Shown piece after piece: positions 43,401-52,430 of a stretch of 64,000 bases of DNA; within the stretch, counting starts at the first letter, position 1; each line of letters starts with the position of its first letter. Position numbers and translations under genes: made by a program. Origin of the DNA: Aquabacter sp. L1I39 (GTDB taxonomy: Bacteria > Pseudomonadota > Alphaproteobacteria > Rhizobiales > Xanthobacteraceae). The notes under the pieces were generated by a model that was not told where the DNA came from, searched no databases, and saw nothing but the letters and a program-made list of their open reading frames with translations. The stretch spans positions 1,844,385 through 1,908,384 of the forward strand of contig NZ_CP072392.1 in the NCBI RefSeq assembly GCF_017742835.1, in the 5' to 3' direction.

Positions 43401-43436
43401 TCCCGCCTCCTCCGACCCGCTTTCTGCGAGGCGGGA
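43401..43436 (+). other. Second hairpin before ccoG
   Basis: Arms TCCCGCCTC and GAGGCGGGA with an 18-base loop, ending 15 bases before the ccoG ATG and followed by AAAGGGCTTTTG. It may be a weak terminator or a structure affecting ccoG translation. No second FNR-type box was seen in this 227-base gap. Confidence 0.4.
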
Positions 43437-43451
43437 AAGGGCTTTTGAACC

Positions 43452-44918
43452 ATGACCGCACCTGCCGTGAAGACGAAGACCCCGCCCGCCGCGGCCAGCG
43501 CCGACGATGCGCCGCTCTATGAGGCCCGGCGCCAGATCTATCCCCAGAGCGTGCGCGGACGCCTGCGCACCATCAAGTGGATCGTCCTCGCGGTCACGCT
43601 CGGCATTTATTACTTCCTGCCCTTCGTACGCTGGAACCGGGGCCCGGGCGCGCCCGACCAGGCGGTGCTGATCGATTTCCCCGCCCGCCGCTTCTATTTC
43701 TTCTTCATCGAGATCTGGCCGCAGGAATTCTACTATGTCGCCGGCCTGCTGATCCTGGCCGCCCTCATCCTGTTCCTCATGAACGCGGTCGCCGGGCGGG
43801 TGTGGTGCGGCTATCTGTGTCCGCAGACGGTGTGGACCGACCTGTTCATGGCGGTTGAGCGCCTCATCGAGGGCGACCGGCGCCAGCGCATGGTGGAGGA
43901 TGCCGGCCCCTGGACGCTCGACAAGTTCGCCCACAAGCTGATGAAGCATTCCGTCTGGCTGCTCATCGCCTGGTGGACGGGCGGCGCCTGGGTGCTCTAT
44001 TTCGCCGACGCGCCCACCCTGGTCCATGAGCTGGCCACCTTCCAGGCGCCCACGGTGGCCTATGTGGCCATCTTCACCTTGACCTTCACCACCTATTCGC
44101 TCGCCGGCCACATGCGCGAGCAGGTGTGCACCTATATGTGCCCCTGGCCGCGCATCCAGGCGGCGCTGACCGACGAATATGCCCTGAACGTCACCTATCG
44201 CTATGATCGTGGTGAGCCGCGCGGCTCGGTGAAAAAGGCCGCCGCCGCCCGAGCCGAGGGCAAGCCAGCCGGGGATTGCATCGACTGCCACCAGTGCGTG
44301 AATGTGTGCCCCACCGGCGTCGACATCCGCCAGGGCCTGCAACTGGCCTGCATCCAGTGCGGCCTGTGCATCGACGCCTGCAACAACATCATGGACAAGG
44401 TGGACCGCCCGCGCGGCCTCATCGCCTATGAATCGGAAGCCAATCTGGAGGCGCGGGTGGCCGGCAAGCCGCCGGTCCGCCGCATCGTGCGGCCGCGCAC
44501 CATCCTCTACACCGCCCTCATCGTCTTCGCCGGCGGCCTGATGCTGTTCACCCTGGCGAACCGCGCGAACGAGGGGCTGAACGCCATCCACGACCGCAAC
44601 CCCTTGTTCGTGAAGCTGTCCGACGGATCGCTGCGCAACGCCTATACGCTGCGGCTCATCAACAAGGACCTCGCCGAGCGTGGCTTCATACTGACCGCCA
44701 CCGGCGTGCCCGGCGCCACCCTCTCGGTGGTGGGCACGGAGGGCGGCCCCGAGGGCGAGGTGGTGACGGTGGGCCCGGACCAGACCCGCGAGGTCCGGGT
44801 CCTTTTGACCACCAAGGATCGTCTCGCCCCCGGCACCTCTCTGCCGGTGACGTTCCAGATCCGCGACCAGAAGAGCGGGGCGACCGCCACCGCCGTCGAC
44901 CACTTCATCGGCCCCTGA
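43452..44918 (+). CDS. ccoG: cbb3 oxidase assembly ferredoxin-like membrane protein CcoG
   Basis: 488 residues. About five membrane helices around a cytoplasmic ferredoxin domain with CIDCHQCVNVCPTGVDIRQG and CIQCGLCIDACN (two 4Fe-4S clusters), preceded by the NapH-like WCGYLCPQTVW and YMCPWPRIQ segments. The C-terminal Ig-like FixG domain lies in the periplasm. CcoG is reported as a cupric reductase that supplies Cu(I) during oxidase assembly. Leads the ccoGHIS group. Confidence 0.95.
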   Translation: MTAPAVKTKTPPAAASADDAPLYEARRQIYPQSVRGRLRTIKWIVLAVTLGIYYFLPFVRWNRGPGAPDQAVLIDFPARRFYFFFIEIWPQEFYYVAGLLILAALILFLMNAVAGRVWCGYLCPQTVWTDLFMAVERLIEGDRRQRMVEDAGPWTLDKFAHKLMKHSVWLLIAWWTGGAWVLYFADAPTLVHELATFQAPTVAYVAIFTLTFTTYSLAGHMREQVCTYMCPWPRIQAALTDEYALNVTYRYDRGEPRGSVKKAAAARAEGKPAGDCIDCHQCVNVCPTGVDIRQGLQLACIQCGLCIDACNNIMDKVDRPRGLIAYESEANLEARVAGKPPVRRIVRPRTILYTALIVFAGGLMLFTLANRANEGLNAIHDRNPLFVKLSDGSLRNAYTLRLINKDLAERGFILTATGVPGATLSVVGTEGGPEGEVVTVGPDQTREVRVLLTTKDRLAPGTSLPVTFQIRDQKSGATATAVDHFIGP

Positions 44919-44936
44919 CGGGGCGGAGGACAGGCC

Positions 44937-45461
44937 ATGGGCAAGACCGCAACGCAACTGCAAAGCCAACGCCCCGGCCGGGCATCACGCGAACTCACGG
45001 GGCGCATGGTGCTGGCCATGTTCCTGGGCTTTTTCGGGGTGGTGATCGGCGTCAACGTTGTGATGGCCCGCTATGCGGTCAGCACTTTCGGCGGCGTGGA
45101 GACGGAAAGCTCCTACAAGGCCGGCCTCGCCTTCCGCTCGGAGGAGGACGCCGCCGCCCGCCAGGGCGCGCTGGACTGGGCCGTGAACGTGGCCATCGCG
45201 CCCTCCGACACCTCTGATCGTCGTCTGACGGTAGAGGTGAAGGACGCCGCCGGCCGGCCGCTCAACGGCCTTGAGGTGCGCGCCGAGTTCACTCACCCCA
45301 CCGATGCCCGGCAGGACGTGGAGATCGCCCTGGTCGGCCTCGGCCAGGGTCGCTATGGCGGCGAGGTGATGGCGCACCGGGGCCAGTGGGACCTGGTGCT
45401 TGATCTTGCGCAAGGCGGGCAGCGCCAGTTCCGGTCCAAGAACAGGATCGTCATGAAGTAG
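44937..45461 (+). CDS. ccoH: cbb3 oxidase assembly protein FixH/CcoH
   Basis: 174 residues, GGAGGA before the ATG, 18 bases after ccoG. Single N-terminal helix (LAMFLGFFGVVIGVNVVMA) and a periplasmic FixH domain (ETESSYKAGLAFRSEEDAAA; GGEVMAHRGQWDLVLDLA). Needed for stable association of the oxidase subunits in species studied. Confidence 0.93.
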   Translation: MGKTATQLQSQRPGRASRELTGRMVLAMFLGFFGVVIGVNVVMARYAVSTFGGVETESSYKAGLAFRSEEDAAARQGALDWAVNVAIAPSDTSDRRLTVEVKDAAGRPLNGLEVRAEFTHPTDARQDVEIALVGLGQGRYGGEVMAHRGQWDLVLDLAQGGQRQFRSKNRIVMK

Positions 45462-45500
45462 CCGTCGGTGCCGCGCGCGGCCCGGCAAGGTCGAAGCGAA

Positions 45501-47738
45501 ATGTCCGAGGCGGTCGATTATTCCATTTTCCTGGCGCGGGATGCGCAGGGCCACGCCGAGATGAGCCTCGCCGTGGATGGAATCGACTGCGCGGCCTGCA
45601 TCGGCGACATCGAGAACGGCATCCGCGCCTTGCCTGGCGTGGTGAAGGCCCGCCTCAACTACTCCACCCATCGCCTGACCGTCGCCTGGGACGGGGAGGG
45701 GGCACCGGCGCAGGTGGTGGACCGCCTCCAGGCGCTCGGCTATCGCGCCCATCCCTTCGCCGGCCGGGCCGAGGAAAGCGAGGCCCGCCACGCCCAATGG
45801 CTGCTGCGGTGCCTGGGGGTCGCGGGCTTTGCGGCCATGAATGTGATGCTGCTTTCGGTCTCCGTGTGGTCGGGCAATGTCACCGATATCACGCCCGAGA
45901 CCCGCGATCTCTTCCACTGGATCTCCGCGCTCATCGCCCTGCCGGCCGCTGCCTATGCGGGCCAGCCCTTCTTTCAGAGCGCCTATCGCGCCCTGCGCAC
46001 CCGCCGGCTCAACATGGACGTGCCCATCACCATCGGCGTGATCCTGGCGCTCGGCATGTCGGTGGTGGAGACCGCGCTCCACCAGGAGCATGCCTATTTC
46101 GACAGCGCGGTGATGCTGCTCTTCTTCCTCCTGGCCGGGCGCTATCTGGATCATGAGGCCCGCCGGCGCACCCGTGCCGTGGCCGGCAATGTGGCCGCGC
46201 TCCGGGGTGAGATGGCCCACCGCCTCGGCCCCGATGGCGTCCCCGTGCGCGTGCCGGTGCAGGCGCTCGCCGCCGGCGACCATATCCTGGTGGCCGCGGG
46301 CGAGCGGATCGGCGCCGACGGCGTGGTGGCCTTCGGGGCCTCGGCGGTGGATGAGGCGCTCGTGACGGGGGAGACCTTGCCCCGTCCGGTGGGGTCCGGT
46401 GCGCCCGTCTATGCCGGCAGCCTGAACGGCGCGGGCGCCCTGACCGTGAAGGTCACGGCGGGCGGCGAGGGCACGTTGATCGACGACGTGCAGCGCCTGC
46501 TGGACGGCGCCACCAGCGCCCGCAATTTCTATGTGCGCCTCGCCGACCGGGTGTCGCGCCTCTATGCGCCCATGGTGCATCTCACCGCACTCGTTTCCGC
46601 CATCGGCTGGCTCCTCCTGGGGGCGGGCCTGCACCATGCGGTCATGATTGCCGTGGCGGTGCTCATCATCACCTGCCCTTGCGCCCTGGCGCTGGCGGTG
46701 CCGGTGGTGCAGGTGGTGGCCACCGGGCGCCTGTTCCGCGCCGGCCTGCTCATCAATGCTGGCGACATGGTGGAACGCCTCGCCATCGTCGACACGGTGG
46801 TGTTCGACAAGACCGGCACCCTGACCTTGCCCGAGCCCGAGCTGCGCCTGCCCGAGGGCGCCGACCCGGCGCTGGTGGCCGCCGCCGCGCGCCTGGCGCT
46901 GTCGAGCCGCCACCCGCTGGCGGTGGTGCTGGCGCGGCAGGCCGCCACGGCGCCGCTGTCGGAGGTCACCGAATGGCCGGGTCAAGGCATCAGCGCCCTC
47001 ATGGACGGGGTGGAGGCGCGCCTCGGCAGCCTCGCCTTCTGCGGTGCGCCGGCACCGGCGGACCTGCCGGCCACCGCCTCCCTCATCGCTTTCCGCCTGG
47101 GTGCCCGCACCCTGGTGGTGGGCATCGACCAGGGCCTGCGCCCCGACGCCGGCGAGGTGGTGGCGGGGCTGAAGGCGCGGGGCCTCGACGTGCGTATCCT
47201 GTCCGGTGACCGGCCCGAAGCGGTGGCTCCGGTGGCCGCGCATCTCGGCATTTCCGCGTTCGAGGCCGGCCTCAAGCCAGCCGACAAGATTGCGGCGATC
47301 AATGCCCTGAAGGCTGCCGGCCGCAAGGTGCTCATGGTGGGCGATGGCCTCAATGACGCGCCGGCCCTCGCGGCGGCGGATGTCTCCCTCTCCCCCGCCT
47401 CCGGCGCGGCGGTGACGCAGGCCCAGGCGGACGCGGTTTTCCTGGGCACGAGCTTGTCTCCGGTGGAGGCGGCCATCGACGGTTCGCGGGTGGCGCAGCG
47501 TCTCATGCGGCAGAACCTCGCCCTTGCCGTGCTCTACAATCTCGTTGCCGTCCCACTGGCGGTGCTGGGCCATGTGACGCCTCTGGTGGCGGCGCTGGCC
47601 ATGTCCGGCTCTTCCATCCTGGTCACGCTCAATGCCCTGCGCGCCGCCCGTTTCGGCCGGCCGGTCATTTCGGTGCCCCAGCAGAGCCCCCCCGGCGCGG
47701 ATGTGGTTCCGGCGGGGGTGGAGGAGGCGACCGCATGA
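45501..47738 (+). CDS. ccoI: Copper-exporting P1B-type ATPase FixI/CcoI
   Basis: 745 residues from ATG 45501 (the ATG-like start at 45468 adds 11 basic residues). N-terminal heavy-metal domain with GIDCAACIGDI (Cys30, Cys33), eight membrane helices with the metal-site CPC near residue 391, phosphorylation Asp in DKTGTLT near 436, and the hinge GDGLNDAPAL. Delivers Cu(I) to the periplasm for the CuB centre of CcoN rather than for detoxification. Stop overlaps ccoS (ATGA). Confidence 0.95.
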   Translation: MSEAVDYSIFLARDAQGHAEMSLAVDGIDCAACIGDIENGIRALPGVVKARLNYSTHRLTVAWDGEGAPAQVVDRLQALGYRAHPFAGRAEESEARHAQWLLRCLGVAGFAAMNVMLLSVSVWSGNVTDITPETRDLFHWISALIALPAAAYAGQPFFQSAYRALRTRRLNMDVPITIGVILALGMSVVETALHQEHAYFDSAVMLLFFLLAGRYLDHEARRRTRAVAGNVAALRGEMAHRLGPDGVPVRVPVQALAAGDHILVAAGERIGADGVVAFGASAVDEALVTGETLPRPVGSGAPVYAGSLNGAGALTVKVTAGGEGTLIDDVQRLLDGATSARNFYVRLADRVSRLYAPMVHLTALVSAIGWLLLGAGLHHAVMIAVAVLIITCPCALALAVPVVQVVATGRLFRAGLLINAGDMVERLAIVDTVVFDKTGTLTLPEPELRLPEGADPALVAAAARLALSSRHPLAVVLARQAATAPLSEVTEWPGQGISALMDGVEARLGSLAFCGAPAPADLPATASLIAFRLGARTLVVGIDQGLRPDAGEVVAGLKARGLDVRILSGDRPEAVAPVAAHLGISAFEAGLKPADKIAAINALKAAGRKVLMVGDGLNDAPALAAADVSLSPASGAAVTQAQADAVFLGTSLSPVEAAIDGSRVAQRLMRQNLALAVLYNLVAVPLAVLGHVTPLVAALAMSGSSILVTLNALRAARFGRPVISVPQQSPPGADVVPAGVEEATA

Positions 47739-47896
47739 ATGTCCTGCTCTATCTCGTCCCCCTGGCTCTTGGCCTTGGCCTGGCCGGCCTCTTCGCCTTC
47801 CTCTGGAGCCTGAAGAGCGGACAATATGAGGATCTGGACGGCGCCGCCGTGCGGGTCCTCTCCGACGACGACCTCACGGAGGAGTCGCGCAAATGA
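47735..47896 (+). CDS. ccoS: cbb3 oxidase maturation protein CcoS
   Basis: 53 residues, start overlapping the ccoI stop by ATGA. One membrane helix (PLALGLGLAGLFAFLWSLKS) with the CcoS signature SLKSGQYEDLDGAAVRVL, then an acidic tail. Required for insertion of haem b and CuB into CcoN in species studied. Its own stop overlaps the next gene by ATGA. Confidence 0.93.
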   Translation: MNVLLYLVPLALGLGLAGLFAFLWSLKSGQYEDLDGAAVRVLSDDDLTEESRK

Positions 47897-49017
47897 GGCG
47901 TGCGGCCCGCATCGGCGAACCGCGGGCGGGCATGCTGGTCTGCGTGTGCGACCCGCAACTGGACGTCCCGGCCAACGACAATCGCGCCCGGCCCGTGCCG
48001 CGCCTTGCTCTGGTGCTGGGCTTCGCCTTCGCCGTGCTGGCCCAGACTCTGGCCTCCGGCCTCCTGCCGCTGGCCGGCGCCATGCTCGCTCCCGTTCCGG
48101 CCCTCACCCCCGTGCCCTTCGCGGCCATGATGGCCGGGGCCTTGCTCGCCTCCTTTCCCGCCTCCTTCCTTGGCGACACATTCGGCCGGCGCACGGGCTT
48201 TGCGCTGGGCGCCTCGCTCGGCATTGCCGGTGGCCTGCTGCTGGCGTTGGGGCTGATGCAGCGCCAGTTCGTCTGGGTGAGTCTGGCCGCCCTCTGGCTC
48301 GGCATGGCGCAGGGCTTTTCCTTCTTCTACCGGCATGAGGCGGCGGCCTCCGCTGGCCGGCCCTCGGCCGCTGCGGCCGGGGTGCTGGCGGGGGGAATTC
48401 TGGCAGCGCTGGCCGGCCCGACGCTCGCGGGGGCGGCCGAATGGCTGTTCGCCCCCTTCTTCCTGGTAGGCTCCGCCCTCCTGGCGGCGCTCGCCCATAC
48501 CTGCGGCCTCGCGGTGGCGGTCTGGTACGCGCCCAATGCCGCGCCCCGCGTCTCCCCCGCGCGTCCCGCGCCGCTCAAGGCCATCGCGCTGCCCACCCTG
48601 GTGGGGGCGCTCGCCTGGGGCGGCATGAGCTTCGTCATGGCGGACGCCCCCCTGGCGCTCATGGGATGCGGCATCGGCGAGGGCGCCGTATTTGGCTTCC
48701 TGGCGCTGCATGTGGCGGCCATGTATGTGCCGGCGGCCGGGATCGCCTTCATCGCCCATCGCGTGCCGGCGGTGCCACTGGCCTTGGGTGGGCTTGCCTT
48801 TGTGGTCGCCGCCATCCCCCTCATGCTCGCTGGCGAGACGGTGGTTCTGACCGCCGCTTTGGTGATGGTGGGGGCCGGCTGGTCGGTGGCGACCGTGGGC
48901 TGCACCGGCTGGCTCTATGCCGACCGGCCCCCCTCCCGCCTCGCCTTGGCGCTCCATGACGGCGCCCTGTTCGGCGCCGCCATTCTGGGCGCGCTGGCCT
49001 CGGGCCGCCTGCTCTGA
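47893..49017 (+). CDS. ccoA: MFS-type copper importer, CcoA-like
   Basis: 374 residues, 11-12 helices, start overlapping the ccoS stop (ATGA). It lacks a strong general MFS signature except GDTFGRRTGFALG, so it could pass as an unassigned MFS protein. The second half carries MSFVM (Met245, Met249) and HVAAM (His273, Met277). CcoA of Rhodobacter, which imports copper for cbb3 oxidase, has essential MxxxM and HxxxM motifs in two adjacent helices with the same 28-residue offset between the first Met and the His. Position at the end of the cco cluster supports this. Odd feature: a Cys-Val-Cys pair (17-19) in the short N-terminal tail. Confidence 0.8.
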   Translation: MRRAARIGEPRAGMLVCVCDPQLDVPANDNRARPVPRLALVLGFAFAVLAQTLASGLLPLAGAMLAPVPALTPVPFAAMMAGALLASFPASFLGDTFGRRTGFALGASLGIAGGLLLALGLMQRQFVWVSLAALWLGMAQGFSFFYRHEAAASAGRPSAAAAGVLAGGILAALAGPTLAGAAEWLFAPFFLVGSALLAALAHTCGLAVAVWYAPNAAPRVSPARPAPLKAIALPTLVGALAWGGMSFVMADAPLALMGCGIGEGAVFGFLALHVAAMYVPAAGIAFIAHRVPAVPLALGGLAFVVAAIPLMLAGETVVLTAALVMVGAGWSVATVGCTGWLYADRPPSRLALALHDGALFGAAILGALASGRLL

Positions 49018-49086
49018 GCGGATCGCCCTCCCGCGACCCGCGTATTTTCCGTAAGTTCGGCCCCCTTTTCCGGTTGCGAGGGTGCC

Positions 49087-49848
49087 ATGGCCTCCATCTT
49101 CTCCCTGTCCGGACGCACGGCGCTGGTGACTGGCGCTGCTGCCGGTCTCGGCTTCGAGATCGCCCGCGGCCTCGCGCAGGCGGGGGCCTGCGTGGTGTTG
49201 AACGGGCGCCGTGCGGAGCCGCTCGCCGCCGCCCGCGAAACCCTCCTCGCCGAAGGCATCGATCCCGTCCAGGTGCAACTCGCCGCTTTTGATGTCTGCG
49301 AGGAAGGTGCGGTGGCGCGCTTCGTGGCGGAAGGGCCGGCCATCCATATCCTGGTCAACAATGTGGGGCTCAGGGACCGCAGGCCGCTGGCGGAGCTGGA
49401 TGGCCCCGCCTTTCGCGCCATGCTGGAGACCAATCTGGTGGCTCCCGCTCTGCTCGCTCGGGCACTGAGCCCGGCCATGGCGCGGCAGGGCTACGGGCGG
49501 ATCATCAACATCACTTCCATTGCCGGCCCCATCGCGCGGGCGGGGGATGCCGCCTATACGGCGGCGAAAGGTGGCCTTGCGGCGCTCACACACGCCTTGG
49601 CGGCGGAGCTTGGGTCCGCCGGGATCACCGTGAACGCCATCGCCCCCGGCTTCTTCGCCACCGCTCCCAATGCCGCCATGGTGGCCGACCCCGAGATCGG
49701 CGCCTGGCTGTCGCGGCGCACCTCGCTCGGCCGCTGGGGTCAGCCGGAGGAGATTGCCGGAGCCGCCATCTTCCTCGCCTCGCCGGCCGCAAGCTATGTC
49801 ACCGGACATATGCTCAGCGTGGATGGCGGCTATCTTTCCCATTTCTGA
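49087..49848 (+). CDS. Short-chain dehydrogenase/reductase (gluconate 5-dehydrogenase type)
   Basis: 253 residues. Classical SDR: TGAAAGLGFEIARGLA (NAD(P) loop), LVNNVGLRDR, catalytic Ser in INITSIAG, YTAAKGGL (YxxxK), and the C-terminal SYVTGHMLSVDGGY. The sequence resembles 3-oxoacyl-ACP reductases and gluconate 5-dehydrogenases. Substrate unknown. Separate from the cco cluster by 69 bases and probably its own unit. Confidence 0.85.
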   Translation: MASIFSLSGRTALVTGAAAGLGFEIARGLAQAGACVVLNGRRAEPLAAARETLLAEGIDPVQVQLAAFDVCEEGAVARFVAEGPAIHILVNNVGLRDRRPLAELDGPAFRAMLETNLVAPALLARALSPAMARQGYGRIINITSIAGPIARAGDAAYTAAKGGLAALTHALAAELGSAGITVNAIAPGFFATAPNAAMVADPEIGAWLSRRTSLGRWGQPEEIAGAAIFLASPAASYVTGHMLSVDGGYLSHF

Positions 49849-50093
49849 GGCCTGGCCTTGCCGCGGATCAACCGCTCGGCGCTCAAACCGGATCGACGAT
49901 AGGATCGCATGCCGACCTCGCAATCTGCTCGCCTGCCGCAAGGGGCACCGCCCCGCCTTCGTCCGATGCGGCGCGATCGCCTCCTTGCTTGCGGTGCCGG
50001 CGGCAGGGACTTGTTGCCGCGACCGACGAAAGTCATTGTAACGACGTGGCTTTTTCGCCTATCCATGAGTACCACGCAGGCTCGGGGGCGCCG

Positions 50094-52412
50094 GTGAAGG
50101 ACACGCGGCTCAATCCATGGACGGGCGAGTTCCTCTCCGAGGACGAGGAACGCGCCTATCGGGCCGCCTGTGCCCCGGAAGCCCAGCGGCAGGCCCGCCT
50201 GCTCTTCCTCCTCAGCGTGGCGCTGAACATCATCTTCCTGGTGACCGACTGGCAGCTGGGGGTGCCGGACCTGCGCTATTCCCTCGGCTGCCGATTGGGC
50301 ATGGTGGCGGTGGCGCTGGCCGGGGTGGCGGCGGTGCGCCACTGGCGGGACCATGCCCATGTGGAAGGGGTGATGATTGCCTGGCAATGGCTCACCGCGT
50401 TGGGGGGGGCGCTGCTGCTGCGGCCCGGCACCGACATCTCCCTGTTCGTGGTCATCGCCCTGCCCACCATCTATTACCTCGCCGTGCCCGTCCCTTTCCG
50501 GTGGTCGGTTATCAACGGGGTGGGGGCGTCGCTGCTGCTTCTGGCCGCGGCCATCGGCCTGCCGCCGGTGGGGGGCCGGGGGTTGGGACTGCTCGTCTCG
50601 GTGCTGGCGCTCAATGTTGGCCTGGCTTTGGTGGTGCAGCGGATGAACCGCCAGGCCCGCCTCGCCACCGCAGCGGTTGCGGCCGAACGCGAGGCCCGAG
50701 AAACCCTGCTGCAGAGCCAGCACCTTTTGGAACACACCTTCGCCGCCGTTCCAATCCCCCTCCTCATCACCGAGATCGAGAGCGGGCGCATCGTGCGGTA
50801 CAACGAAGCCGGGGTGCGCTATTTCGGCGGCGATCCCGAGACGTTCGGCATTTCCACCGTGAACCAGATCTATGCCGATCCGCGCGTGCGGCGCGCCTTT
50901 CTGGACCGCATCTCGAAGAATGGCCGCGTGACCAATTTCGAGACCAAGATCCGCCTGGGCCATGGCGAGATCCGCTCCGTCCTGCTGGCGGCGGCCTTCA
51001 CCGAGGTGGAGGGGCACGCCTGCCTGATCTCCGGCGTGGTGGACATCACGGACCGGCTGGCGGCGGAACAAAGGATCCGTTTCGCGGCCACCCATGATTC
51101 CCTCACCGGCCTCATGAACCGCTCCGCCTTCCTCAGCCAGCTTGAGACGATGCTGGACAAGCCCAGCGGAGCCAGCGGGAGGGTCGCCCTGCTGATGGTG
51201 GACCTCGACGGCCTGAAGGATGTCAACGACACGCTCGGCCATGATGCCGGTGATATGCTGCTGGTGGAGACTGCCCGCCGCCTGGAGCGGCTCACCAAGG
51301 ACGTCGGACGGGTGGCGAGGCTCGGCGGCGACGAGTTCGTGGTGCTGCTGCCGTCCCAGCCTTCGGTTCAGCCGGCCATGGACCTGGCCAGCGCCATCCT
51401 GAGCGAGTTCCGCAACCCGCTGGCGCTGGGCGAGCGGCACATGACCAGCCGCGCCAGCATCGGCATCGCCCTCAGCCCCGCGCCGGGCTATGCGGCGGGC
51501 GAATTGATGAAGGATGCCGACCTCGCCCTCTATGCCGCCAAGGCGCAGGGCCGCAACCGGGCGGTGACCTATTCCCCCGCCATGCGCCGCTCCATGAACG
51601 AGCGCATCCTGCTCAGCCGGGAACTGGCGCGCGCCGTCGCCAACGACCTCATTGTACCCTATTACCAGCCGAAATTCTCGCTTGCCACCGGCCGGCTGGT
51701 GGGGCTGGAGGCGCTCATGCGCTGGCAGCAAGGGCCGGGCCTGGTGGCGGGGCCGGACCGGTTCGCCCTCGCCTTCGAGGATGCCGAGCTGGCGCTGGCC
51801 ATGGGAGATGCCATGCTGCGGGCCATCGCGGTGGATGCCCGCGACTGGCTCTCCCAGGGCCTGTCCTTCGGGCGTATCGCCTTCAATCTTGCCCCTGCCC
51901 AGTTCACCCAGCCGCGCCTTGCGTCGCAGCTCCTCGGTATCCTGGCGCGGGAGGGGGTCGAGCCCAACTATTTCGACCTGGAAGTGACCGAGACCGTGGT
52001 GATGGGCAAGGATGCGGACTTCGTCGCCCCCATCCTCGACGAGCTTTATGCTGCGGGCATGCGGATCGCCCTCGACGATTTCGGCACCGGCTATGCGGCG
52101 CTGACTCATCTCAAGCAATTCCCCATCGACGCCCTCAAGATCGACCGCAGCTTTGTGGCCGATATCGAGACCGACACGTTCGACGCCGCCATCGTGTGCG
52201 CGGTCATCGAGCTCGGCCGCAATCTCGGCCTGAGGGTGATTGCCGAGGGGGTGGAGACGGTGGGGCAGGCGCGCTTCCTGAAGGAGCGGGGCTGCGAATA
52301 TGCGCAGGGCTATCTCTATGCCCGCCCCATGCCCGCCGCCATGTTCGCCGACTTCCTGATGGCCGAGCGTCAGGGCCGCGCCAGCGAGCGCCTCGCGCGC
52401 CTTGGCCCGTGA
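50094..52412 (+). CDS. Membrane-anchored PAS-GGDEF-EAL cyclic-di-GMP protein
   Basis: 772 residues from a GTG at 50094. Six or so helices (about 35-200) form a sensory membrane domain, followed by a coiled segment, a PAS domain (about 215-330; TFAAVPIPLLITEIESGRIV), a GGDEF domain with intact RLGGDEFV near residue 410, and an EAL domain beginning at GLEALMRW near 537. The EAL catalytic set looks complete (NLAPAQF, LEVTETVV, ALDDFGTGYA, LKIDRSFV, EGVET). Both synthesis and breakdown of c-di-GMP are therefore possible, with the balance set by the N-terminal sensors. Confidence 0.9.
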   Translation: MKDTRLNPWTGEFLSEDEERAYRAACAPEAQRQARLLFLLSVALNIIFLVTDWQLGVPDLRYSLGCRLGMVAVALAGVAAVRHWRDHAHVEGVMIAWQWLTALGGALLLRPGTDISLFVVIALPTIYYLAVPVPFRWSVINGVGASLLLLAAAIGLPPVGGRGLGLLVSVLALNVGLALVVQRMNRQARLATAAVAAEREARETLLQSQHLLEHTFAAVPIPLLITEIESGRIVRYNEAGVRYFGGDPETFGISTVNQIYADPRVRRAFLDRISKNGRVTNFETKIRLGHGEIRSVLLAAAFTEVEGHACLISGVVDITDRLAAEQRIRFAATHDSLTGLMNRSAFLSQLETMLDKPSGASGRVALLMVDLDGLKDVNDTLGHDAGDMLLVETARRLERLTKDVGRVARLGGDEFVVLLPSQPSVQPAMDLASAILSEFRNPLALGERHMTSRASIGIALSPAPGYAAGELMKDADLALYAAKAQGRNRAVTYSPAMRRSMNERILLSRELARAVANDLIVPYYQPKFSLATGRLVGLEALMRWQQGPGLVAGPDRFALAFEDAELALAMGDAMLRAIAVDARDWLSQGLSFGRIAFNLAPAQFTQPRLASQLLGILAREGVEPNYFDLEVTETVVMGKDADFVAPILDELYAAGMRIALDDFGTGYAALTHLKQFPIDALKIDRSFVADIETDTFDAAIVCAVIELGRNLGLRVIAEGVETVGQARFLKERGCEYAQGYLYARPMPAAMFADFLMAERQGRASERLARLGP

Positions 52413-52430
52413 CGCGGCGGTCCCGCGCCG

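Noticed and set aside
43225..43451. A second FNR/FixK box before ccoG
   Set aside because: No TTGAT-N4-ATCAA or close variant was found; only hairpins are present, so ccoGHIS is probably read through from ccoN or has another promoter.
44985..49941. Long minus-strand open frames opposite ccoH, ccoI, ccoA and the SDR gene
   Set aside because: Same GC-driven artefact; low-complexity product without recognisable domains, while every plus-strand gene has conserved motifs.
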